A stretch of 56,713 nucleotides of DNA from an uncultured Clostridia bacterium (lineage in GTDB: Bacteria > Bacillota > Clostridia > Oscillospirales > Acutalibacteraceae). The notes under the pieces are model-generated. The model was given only the letters and a program-made list of their open reading frames with translations, did no database searches and was not told where the DNA came from. Of this stretch, positions 50,187 to 56,713 are shown piece after piece. Numbering within the stretch: the stretch's first letter is position 1; the number at the start of each line of letters is the position of its first letter. The stretch lies in NCBI GenBank assembly GCA_937916395.1, contig CALFTN010000002.1, forward strand, positions 1 to 56,713, written 5' to 3'. A program made the position numbers and the translations under genes.

Positions 50187-51056
50187 ATGGCTAATAAAAA
50201 AGCAGTTATAAATACTGTTCCGATTATTGATACAATCATAAACGGGGATAGTATAACATATATGGCGTCATTACCTGATAATTGTGTAGATCTAATCATT
50301 GCCGACCCCCCTTATAATTTGTCCAAAGGAGGAGATTGGAAATGGGATAATAGTATAGCGTTAAATGGTATGGGTGGAAATTGGAACAAGGTAATGGAAT
50401 CTTGGGATAATTTTACCCTTGAAACTTATTATCAATTTACTTTTGCATGGTTACAAGAAGCACAGAGAATATTGAGACCAACTGGATCTATGTGGATTTT
50501 TGGAACATATCACAATATTGGCGTAATTAATTTAATCTGCCAAATACTTAAGATTGAAATAATCAATGAAGTTATTTGGTATAAAAGGAATGCTTTTCCC
50601 AATTTATCTGGTCGACGTCTTACTGCTAGTCACGAAACAATATTATGGTGCAATAAAGGTGGCAAAAAAAGAGAGTATTATTTTGATTACGAATTTTCAA
50701 AAAATGGTAACTTTGTTGGAGATGGCTTGAAAGCCCCTGAAAAGCAGATGCGTACTGTTTGGGATATACCAAATAACAAAGAAAAAGAGGAATTAAAATA
50801 CGGGAAGCATCCCACGCAAAAACCGATTAAAGTCTTAAGTAGAATAGTAAAACTTTCATGCAAAAAGGGTGATGTTGTTTTCACACCTTTTGCTGGTTCA
50901 GGTAGTGAATGTGTTGCTGCAAAACAGTGTGGTCGACATTATTTGGGAGTTGAACTTGAAGAAGAATATGTAAATATAGCTCTCGACAGATTATCTCACA
51001 CAAAAGCTGAAAATGAGCAACTTTCATTGTTTGAAACTAAAAAAACGGAGGAATAA
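50187..51056 (+). CDS. DNA methyltransferase, beta class (DPPY first, FxGxG last)
   Basis: A 289-residue S-adenosylmethionine-dependent amino-methyltransferase. Catalytic DPPY lies at residues 40-43, and the SAM-binding FAGSG at 235-239 follows near the end, with HPTQKPIKVL before it. This order defines the beta class, which includes DpnA, HinfI and RsrI methylases. DPPY suggests adenine-N6 as target. AAGAGGAG precedes the start. It is followed two bases later by a second methyltransferase of another class. Confidence 0.92.
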   Translation: MANKKAVINTVPIIDTIINGDSITYMASLPDNCVDLIIADPPYNLSKGGDWKWDNSIALNGMGGNWNKVMESWDNFTLETYYQFTFAWLQEAQRILRPTGSMWIFGTYHNIGVINLICQILKIEIINEVIWYKRNAFPNLSGRRLTASHETILWCNKGGKKREYYFDYEFSKNGNFVGDGLKAPEKQMRTVWDIPNNKEKEELKYGKHPTQKPIKVLSRIVKLSCKKGDVVFTPFAGSGSECVAAKQCGRHYLGVELEEEYVNIALDRLSHTKAENEQLSLFETKKTEE

Positions 51057-51058
51057 AT

Positions 51059-51862
51059 ATGTTTCAGCCAGTAATTAAATGGAGTGGTAGCAAAAGAACA
51101 CAATCTGAAACAATTTGTTCTTTTCTTCCGGATGAATTTGACACTTACTTTGAGCCATTTATAGGTGGTGGTTCAATGCTATATGCCGTTAATCCATCAA
51201 AAGGGATTTGTGGAGATATATGCGAACCATTGATTTCACTATGGAATCAAATAAAAAACTCCCCTGCTGAATTAGCAGAGGAGTATAGGGTGCGTTGGGA
51301 AAGATTACAAAAAGATGGCTATGAAGTGTATTATGAAATTAGAGATAATTATAATAGAACTCATAAACCAGAAGATCTTTTGTTTCTTTCTCGAACTTGT
51401 GTAAACGGCTTGATTCGTTTTAATTCAAATGGTGACTTCAACAACTCCTTCCATCATACTAGGAAAGGAATTGAACCTGAAAAATTAAAAAGAATTATTG
51501 AAGACTGGTCTCTACGAATCCAGACATCTACATTTACTGCAGATGATTATGAAAAAACCACTGCAACTGCAACTAAAAAAGATCTTGTATATCTAGACCC
51601 ACCATATTTTCATACCAAAGGTAGATATTACGGAACAATTGACTTTGATAGGTTCTTTGCATATCTTGATTCGCTCAATTCAAGAGGGGTTAAATATATT
51701 TTATCTTTTGATGGAATTCGTGGCGATAGTGATTACACCGTAAAATTGCCTAAAGAACTTTACAAGCGACACGAACTAATTGCTTCAGGCAATTCAAGTT
51801 TTAAAAAAGTGATGGATAAAGAAAATCAACAGGTGTATGAATCGTTATATCTCAATTGGTGA
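51059..51862 (+). CDS. DNA adenine methyltransferase, alpha class (D12/Dam-DpnM family)
   Basis: A 267-residue methyltransferase with KWSGSK (7-12) and EPFIGGGS (32-39) for SAM binding, then NGLIRFNSNGDFNNSF and catalytic DPPY (180-183). This order and length match the D12 family (Dam, DpnM, EcoRV methylases). Many relatives methylate GATC or GATATC; the target here cannot be read from sequence. ACGGAGG precedes the ATG, two bases after the first methylase. Its stop lies one base from the stop of the convergent endonuclease gene. Confidence 0.92.
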   Translation: MFQPVIKWSGSKRTQSETICSFLPDEFDTYFEPFIGGGSMLYAVNPSKGICGDICEPLISLWNQIKNSPAELAEEYRVRWERLQKDGYEVYYEIRDNYNRTHKPEDLLFLSRTCVNGLIRFNSNGDFNNSFHHTRKGIEPEKLKRIIEDWSLRIQTSTFTADDYEKTTATATKKDLVYLDPPYFHTKGRYYGTIDFDRFFAYLDSLNSRGVKYILSFDGIRGDSDYTVKLPKELYKRHELIASGNSSFKKVMDKENQQVYESLYLNW

Positions 51863-51863
51863 T

Positions 51864-53894
51864 TTATGAAAGAGTAATATACGGAGAATAGGCTCTGCCG
51901 AGCAAATAACTCTTTAATATCTCTGTTTTTCTAGAAGATGTAACTATTTCAATATTCCATCCGCATTCTCTTGGTTCAAGAATAAACAACATATCGCAAT
52001 TGCTATGTTCGAAGACGATGTCATTTCTTTGTGATGTGCTTTTTAAATAGGCAGCAGCAGATATCGTTTCGAAGGAAGAAAATTCTAAATACTGATCGGA
52101 GCGCTCCCAATTTCCTATAGTGGGAATAAAGTCTCGCTCAACATTCGGTATGTAATCCATTAAGCTGCGGATATAGTTTTTGAGACCTGAGCCAACATCT
52201 GTTTCTAGATCAAACGATTTTTCTTTAGATTCAATTGATAACAATAAAGGCTTTTCGAACACATCAAACAACTCGATAATATGATCAGGACGTTTTCCGT
52301 CGATATCACCGCTTACCCTTGGAAGGGAAAGCCACCTATATTCTTTATTGTTATGAATCACAGAAAAGCCGCTCCAATCACCACCTGGTGGGTTGCACAT
52401 ACCTTCAAAACAATACCTCTTCATTATGTGTGAAAAAAGGAAATGAATTCCTGTGTCAACATCGTCTTCATGATATTCTGTTGGTACGCTTGAAAACAAC
52501 CTCTGTGTAAGGGTATTGTTCAAGTCATCCCTAGCTGAATATTCGTTCTTTAATGTGGTTGTATTTACTAATGCACAAGCATCCAATATAGGACCCGACA
52601 AAATAGGTACATCAAGTGCAACGTAATTGCTCAAAGCAAGTATTGATTTCCACAGACCATTAGCGTTTGCCAATCTGTGTGGTTCGTTTAAAAGTCTTAC
52701 ATAATTGTTGTAGATTACAGGTCCATACAAATATGTCATTACTTCAACATCCGTTGCGGACAACATAGTTGCCAAAGGAAGTAACCCTCTATCAGGTCGA
52801 TTGTCATCGCCACGTGGTTTAAATCCCTTTATTAAGCACAGCACTAAGTGCTTATTTGTAGATGCAATCAATGCAATTGTATCATCATTAAATTCCGGAT
52901 AAAGTCGCTTTAATCCTCTAGCGAAAGCGGGACGCTGATTTGCTGGGATGATGCCGAAGGGAAGGTCACGAGAGGCTAGACCAACACTAACCCCGTCAAT
53001 CAAAGATAAAACATCTTCTGATTTTCCGTGATGGCCTCTAGCGGTGATGGTTTTATGGAAATTAAATGTGGAGTTTTCATTTGCGAAATCAATAATATCT
53101 AATGGGCTATTATATAAATCAATCCATTGTTGCTGGGTGAAGTTTGTGTTTGGATTGGAACCATTGGATAAAAACAGGACAACATTCATGTTTTTACGCA
53201 ATATTGTTTCCTCAACCTCATCGGTATCAATGCCAAGCATTTTACGAATAATGTATTCTTTTAACTCGTTTTCTCCAAAGTCATCTTCGTCAAAGCTAAC
53301 AAGAGATCTATCTTTTGATTTATCAAATTCCTCGGATTTAATATAAACCTGGGCAACAAAGATTTCGGTGTTTTTTGTGAAGTTTATATAACTATATGGA
53401 ACTGCAGGATTAGGAAAACGCAATGCTTTTCGAGCTCTTGTTCTACTATCAAGTTCATATTTGACAAAATCTACAATGTAGAGATATGGACATCCGGCCC
53501 TTCCGGTGGAAAAAGCTCTTCCGCTTCGTTGCCATGCTTGATTTCCAGCTTGTAAAGCACTACAAAACTCAACTGCAAAAAGTATCGTTTCACTTTCATT
53601 TTCAACTTTTGTAATAATCGCATCAGGCGTTTCGTCAAGGAATGATCCGTTTCTTTTCAATGTTCTGAATATATTATCTTGCCAACGATGTCTGCCTGAT
53701 TTATTAAAACCGGGTAGCAATTCTAGACGCCAGAAGTGTTCGGTGCCTAAATATGTAAAATTCATTTCGATGTTTATTGTGGATGGCGAAATAAGCGATG
53801 TTGAAAATGTGTGCGGATTAAGTTCCTCTTGAATTAGTCGTGCGATTCTTTCACATTCAACAATATTGTCGCCGTGAATCCTAAACACACTCAT
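51864..53894 (-). CDS. Putative type II restriction endonuclease with two PD-(D/E)XK-like sites
   Basis: A 676-residue protein. Near the C-terminus there is a textbook PD-(D/E)XK site: Pro536-Asp537, then Glu555-Ser556-Lys557 (PDHIIE ... LLLSIESK). Near the N-terminus Pro90-Asp91 is followed by Glu109 in FAVEFCSALQAGNQAWQR, a variant without the usual lysine. The middle part gives no known domain. AAGGGGG precedes the ATG. It lies 14 bases after a C-protein-like gene and converges on two methyltransferase genes, the context of a restriction enzyme. Specificity is unknown. The nuclease role is inference from motif and context. Confidence 0.75.
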   Translation of the reverse strand: MSVFRIHGDNIVECERIARLIQEELNPHTFSTSLISPSTINIEMNFTYLGTEHFWRLELLPGFNKSGRHRWQDNIFRTLKRNGSFLDETPDAIITKVENESETILFAVEFCSALQAGNQAWQRSGRAFSTGRAGCPYLYIVDFVKYELDSRTRARKALRFPNPAVPYSYINFTKNTEIFVAQVYIKSEEFDKSKDRSLVSFDEDDFGENELKEYIIRKMLGIDTDEVEETILRKNMNVVLFLSNGSNPNTNFTQQQWIDLYNSPLDIIDFANENSTFNFHKTITARGHHGKSEDVLSLIDGVSVGLASRDLPFGIIPANQRPAFARGLKRLYPEFNDDTIALIASTNKHLVLCLIKGFKPRGDDNRPDRGLLPLATMLSATDVEVMTYLYGPVIYNNYVRLLNEPHRLANANGLWKSILALSNYVALDVPILSGPILDACALVNTTTLKNEYSARDDLNNTLTQRLFSSVPTEYHEDDVDTGIHFLFSHIMKRYCFEGMCNPPGGDWSGFSVIHNNKEYRWLSLPRVSGDIDGKRPDHIIELFDVFEKPLLLSIESKEKSFDLETDVGSGLKNYIRSLMDYIPNVERDFIPTIGNWERSDQYLEFSSFETISAAAYLKSTSQRNDIVFEHSNCDMLFILEPRECGWNIEIVTSSRKTEILKSYLLGRAYSPYITLS

Positions 53895-53907
53895 ATAACT
53901 ACCCCCT

Positions 53908-54117
53908 TTACTCGTTTATAAACAACTTATAGGTCTCAATTCCAAGAGCATCAGCTATTCTTTGAATATTCTCCAAAGAAATACTTCTGCGATAGCATTC
54001 AATAGCACTTATATAAGTACGATGCATACCGCACTTATCAGCAAAAGCTTCCTGAGATATGCCCAAAGCAGTACGGTATTTCTTTAAGTTGGTGCCAAAA
54101 ACTTTTACAATATCCAT
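53908..54117 (-). CDS. Controller (C) protein-like HTH regulator of the R-M system
   Basis: A 69-residue Cro/CI HTH protein: LKKYRTALGISQEAFADKCGMHRTYISAIECYRRSISLENIQRIADAL. The HRTYISxIE recognition helix and the length match C proteins of type II restriction-modification systems (C.AhdI, C.Esp1396I type). These bind C-boxes ahead of their own gene and first boost, then limit, C and R expression, delaying nuclease until DNA is methylated. AGGAGG precedes the ATG. A C-box-like GACTTATAGTG lies in its promoter, and the endonuclease gene follows 14 bases later. Confidence 0.85.
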   Translation of the reverse strand: MDIVKVFGTNLKKYRTALGISQEAFADKCGMHRTYISAIECYRRSISLENIQRIADALGIETYKLFINE

Positions 54118-54140
54118 AGTTGCAATCCTCCTAATAACAT

Positions 54141-54170
54141 ATTATAATATAATTGAACACTATAAGTCTA
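54141..54170 (-). promoter_or_regulatory. C-R promoter with C-box-like site
   Basis: Minus strand TAGACT (54165-54170), an 18-base spacer and TATAAT (54141-54146). GACTTATAGTG (minus strand of 54158-54168) overlaps the -35 and resembles the GACTnnnAGTC C-box of known controller proteins. The interval to the divergent RloC-like gene is only 86 bases, so the same site could affect that gene. Confidence 0.6.
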
Positions 54171-54203
54171 CATACAATAAGTATCTAAAAAGGATGTATA
54201 AAA

Positions 54204-56411
54204 ATGATTAAATCCATTGAAATGAAGAATTGTGCAACATATCCGGTTGAAGGGGTTACTATTGATAACTGCCAAAGAGTAAACTTCTTTTACGGACCTA
54301 ATGGCAGCGGTAAATCAACGATCAGTAATTTTTTGTACAATCAGACTGCTCCTCAATATGCATCGTGCGAGATAAAATGGGAAAATGATACCCCCACAGA
54401 CATTGTTGTTTATAACCGAGATTTTCGTGCCCGCCATTTCAAAGAAGATATTGCAGGTGTGTTTACTTTAGGTGAAGCGACAATCGAGGATATTAAAGCT
54501 CTTGATGAAATGAAAAAAGAGCGAGACAAAAAGCAAGAGGAATACATCAGTAGAACAAATAGCTTGAACAAGAAAATTGCTGAAGAACAAACGCATAAGG
54601 ATAAATTCAGGGATACTGTTTGGAATGTTGTTCTCAAACAAAATGAAACTGATTTTCAAGAGGCGTTTAGTGGGTTCAGGAGCAACAAAGAAAAGTTTCG
54701 AGATGAAGTTATGAAAAGATATAAAAAGTCTCATTCTTCAAGCGAAACGAGAGAGTCATTGCAAAAGCGTTCTAACACTCTATTTTCAAATAAACCTGAA
54801 AAATGTGATGCTATTAACATATCTGTTTCTCATTTGATTTCTGAACTTGAGTCCATCGAGCAGGATTTGATATGGGAAAAAGTAATTGTAGGAAACAAAG
54901 ATGTCCCAATTTCTAAACTTATTGACTTTCTTGACAATGCGGATTGGGTTAATAGAGGACGTTCGTATATCAGTGAAACCGGTATATGTCCTTTTTGTCA
55001 ACAAAAAACTATTACATCGGATTTAGAACAACAACTAAATTCTTTCTTTAGTGGTGAATACGAGAAAGACATAGATCGGATTAAAGAGTTAATTGAGAAG
55101 TATAAAACTGCCTCTGATTTATTGATTTCACATTTATCAAATATAACACGAAATGATATTGCGGCAAGTATTGGAAATTTAGATATTTCGAAATATAACA
55201 CTTTGTTAGATGCGTTGAAAGCGCTATTTACAAGCTCACTAACAGAAATGTCTTCAAAAGAAAAAGAAGCGGGCAAGAAAATAACTTTGGTTGATAGTTT
55301 ATCAAAAGCAAAAGTTTTGTTGGATATGATTTCAACAGCTAATGGTAATATTGCTATCCACAACAAGATGGTTGATAATTACAACGACGAAAAGAAGGCT
55401 TTAGTGGATGCTGTTTGGGAATTCCTAATGGATGAACAAGAAGCGTTGATAAGTGGATATATTAATGATTTATCAAACTTCGAAAAAGCAAAATCAGGAA
55501 TACAGAAGGGCATCACCCAGTGTAAAGAGCAATTGGATGAACTTGATAACAAAATTTTCGAAGCGGGGAAAAACATTACAAGTGTACAACCTACCGTAGA
55601 TGAAATTAATCGTTCCCTAAAATCCTACGGCTTCACAAACTTTCAAATCGTTCCCTCACCAACAAAAGAGAACTCTTATCAAATTCAACGTATGGATGGA
55701 ACTCTTGCCACAAATACACTTAGTGAAGGTGAAGAAACTTTTATATCATTCTTGTATTTTCTTCAGTTTGCCAAAGGCTCAATAGATGCTGCTAAAGTAT
55801 CATCTAAAAAGATATTAGTTTTGGATGATCCCATTTGTAGTCTTGATAGCACTGTATTGTACATAGTAAGTTCAATGGTGAAATCATTGATTAAGGAGAT
55901 TCGAGATGGCGTTTCTGATGTTGAGCAAATTTTCATTCTTACCCATAACGTGTTTTTTCATAAGGAAGCTTCGTTTGTAGATGGAAGAACAAAAATATTA
56001 AATGATGTCAATTACTGGATCATTAGCAAGGATAATAATATTTCCTCAATAAGAGCTTTCGAAAAGAACAACCCGATAAAAACATCATACGAACTTCTAT
56101 GGCAAGAACTAAAGACAAATACAAATGCATCATTAGTAACAACTCAAAATATAATGCGACGAATTCTTGAAAACTATTTTAGTATATTAGGAAAAGACAT
56201 TGATGAGAGAATTGTCAATTCATTTGATACTACAGAAGATAAGATGATATGTCGTTCGTTGATTAGTTGGATTAACGATGGTTCTCATTCTATCCCTGAT
56301 GATTTATATATTGATAGTTACACAGATTCCATTGATCGTTATAAAGAAATCTTCAAAGAGATTTTTATTAAAATGGATCATAAAGCACATTACGATATGA
56401 TGATGAGTTAA
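54204..56411 (+). CDS. rloC: RloC/PrrC-like ATPase-anticodon nuclease (AAA_13)
   Basis: A 735-residue protein with an ABC/SMC-type ATPase split by a coiled coil. Walker A is GPNGSGKST (31-39). Coiled-coil arms at about 95-250 and 280-460 flank CPFC (262-265), a zinc-hook-like CxxC as in RloC. LSEGE (506-510), LVLDDP (539-543, Walker B) and the switch His581 complete the head. The C-terminal 150 residues hold Arg652-x3-Glu656 and His695 (NDGSH), the same Arg-Glu-His order as the PrrC/RloC tRNA-cutting site. Such enzymes cut tRNA in the anticodon loop during phage infection. AAGGATG precedes the ATG. It is divergent from the C-R unit. A plain AAA_13 ATPase of other function is the alternative. 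Confidence 0.78.
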   Translation: MIKSIEMKNCATYPVEGVTIDNCQRVNFFYGPNGSGKSTISNFLYNQTAPQYASCEIKWENDTPTDIVVYNRDFRARHFKEDIAGVFTLGEATIEDIKALDEMKKERDKKQEEYISRTNSLNKKIAEEQTHKDKFRDTVWNVVLKQNETDFQEAFSGFRSNKEKFRDEVMKRYKKSHSSSETRESLQKRSNTLFSNKPEKCDAINISVSHLISELESIEQDLIWEKVIVGNKDVPISKLIDFLDNADWVNRGRSYISETGICPFCQQKTITSDLEQQLNSFFSGEYEKDIDRIKELIEKYKTASDLLISHLSNITRNDIAASIGNLDISKYNTLLDALKALFTSSLTEMSSKEKEAGKKITLVDSLSKAKVLLDMISTANGNIAIHNKMVDNYNDEKKALVDAVWEFLMDEQEALISGYINDLSNFEKAKSGIQKGITQCKEQLDELDNKIFEAGKNITSVQPTVDEINRSLKSYGFTNFQIVPSPTKENSYQIQRMDGTLATNTLSEGEETFISFLYFLQFAKGSIDAAKVSSKKILVLDDPICSLDSTVLYIVSSMVKSLIKEIRDGVSDVEQIFILTHNVFFHKEASFVDGRTKILNDVNYWIISKDNNISSIRAFEKNNPIKTSYELLWQELKTNTNASLVTTQNIMRRILENYFSILGKDIDERIVNSFDTTEDKMICRSLISWINDGSHSIPDDLYIDSYTDSIDRYKEIFKEIFIKMDHKAHYDMMMS

Positions 56412-56448
56412 AATAACGGGCAACGCCATTGTGTTGCCCGTTATTCTT
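56412..56448 (+). terminator. Rho-independent terminator after the RloC-like gene
   Basis: AATAACGGGCAAC pairs with GTTGCCCGTTATT around an 8-base loop and is followed by CTTT. Confidence 0.88.
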
Positions 56449-56479
56449 TAAAAAGTGTTCGTGTTGCGACAAAAACCAC

Positions 56480-56509
56480 TTGACAAACGAATGTTCTATC
56501 GTGTATACT
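56480..56509 (+). promoter_or_regulatory. Strong promoter with LexA/SOS-box-like sequence
   Basis: TTGACA (56480-56485), an 18-base spacer and TATACT (56504-56509). Within the spacer AACGAATGTTC (56486-56496) resembles the Firmicute LexA box GAACnnnnGTTC with one change. No plus-strand gene follows before the window ends; 56510-56608 holds no reading frame that I can support. Confidence 0.55.
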
Positions 56510-56608
56510 GAAATACCCTCTTAGTGGGACTACAATTAAATAAATTACGTAAAATCACAAAGTTATTGAAGAAGCGACGACTAAAGGTCGGATAAAGTCT
56601 GCGGTATA

Positions 56609-56713
56609 CTAAGCGAAAATATCGCCGCTTTCCTCGTAGCATTTCAGCATCGTTGGCGGAGGAACAAGCGAATAACGGTCTCGACTTTGAATCTCAAAGC
56701 CGGTTACATCTGA
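56609..56713 (-). CDS. 3' end of a minus-strand gene, unidentified
   Basis: The minus strand reads 34 codons without interruption (SDVTGFEIQSRDRYSLVPPP ... GDIFA) to a TAG stop at 56609. Codon use is richer in GC than in the chromosomal genes to the left, as in the 48953-49820 genes. The family is not recognised. Most of the gene lies outside the window. Confidence 0.55.
   Translation of the reverse strand, partial: SDVTGFEIQSRDRYSLVPPPTMLKCYEESGDIFA

Noticed and set aside
54204..56411. SMC or RecN-type DNA repair ATPase
   Set aside because: The length, the extra C-terminal domain with Arg-x3-Glu and NDGSH, and the R-M neighbourhood fit RloC/PrrC better.

Overview
The window looks like chromosomal DNA of a low-GC, anaerobic, saccharolytic Firmicute of the Clostridia type, plausibly an uncultured gut or rumen member of the Oscillospiraceae-like lineages. 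The grounds are AT-rich sequence, strong AGGAGG-type ribosome binding sites, TTGACA/TATAAT promoters with 17-base spacers, an RqcP-type S4 protein, BlaR/BlaI, TnpV and many glycosidases. The assignment rests on gene content only.

Layout. (1) 1-5822, mostly minus strand: a truncated GH3 glycosidase, rqcP, a cyclase-family hydrolase, hisS, mgsA and an FGGY sugar kinase. A 220-bp hairpin-rich element with inverted ends lies at 1360-1579. (2) 5981-6932: a stand-alone 5S rRNA and tRNA-Asn unit, a second array of short palindromes, and a four-helix-bundle (23S intervening-sequence-type) gene. (3) 7288-10593: an anchored hypothetical protein, then an esterase, an APH-like kinase and an AraC regulator. 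(4) 10801-28080: a large catabolic region with a phytoene-desaturase-like flavoenzyme and its 2Fe-2S reductase, an anchored phosphoesterase, a transporter, GH127, DUF2804, a GH95-like glycosidase, a PAP2 protein with a membrane HTH protein, a flavoenzyme/PnuC-like/beta-helix operon, and an AraC regulator divergent from a Gfo/Idh oxidoreductase. (5) 28207-44824: an ECF sigma factor with a long C-terminal extension, a RelB/RelE-type toxin-antitoxin pair, a second Gfo/Idh-AraC pair, a flavoprotein, two histidine phosphatases, a NUDIX hydrolase, a secreted lipase-like protein, a membrane HTH sensor flanked by perfect 161-bp repeats, a YgjV-like protein, and a sialate-O-acetylesterase/phosphatase/GH38 operon. 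(6) 44968-48614: an HTH membrane protein and a blaI-blaR1-membrane protein operon with two TACAnnTGTA operators.

(7) From about 48817 to the right end lies an integrated mobile segment. Its left edge carries what looks like the 3' end of a tRNA-Leu with its terminator. It contains DUF6809, a small ICE-type ORF and TnpV, followed by a defence block. The block holds a small HTH regulator, two adenine/cytosine-N4-type methyltransferases of different classes, a convergent two-gene unit of a controller (C) protein and a 676-residue putative restriction endonuclease with a PD-(D/E)XK site near its C-terminus and a variant one near its N-terminus, and, divergent from that, an RloC/PrrC-like ATPase-anticodon nuclease. 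I read this as a layered anti-phage system: DNA cleavage controlled by a C protein, with tRNA cleavage as a likely second line. The window ends with a LexA-box-like promoter and the 3' end of another minus-strand gene.

The carbohydrate genes fit use of plant or host glycans: arabinofuranoside, mannoside, O-acetylated sugars, a beta-helix protein and sugar oxidoreductases, with AraC regulators beside several units. Functions beyond family level are inferred.
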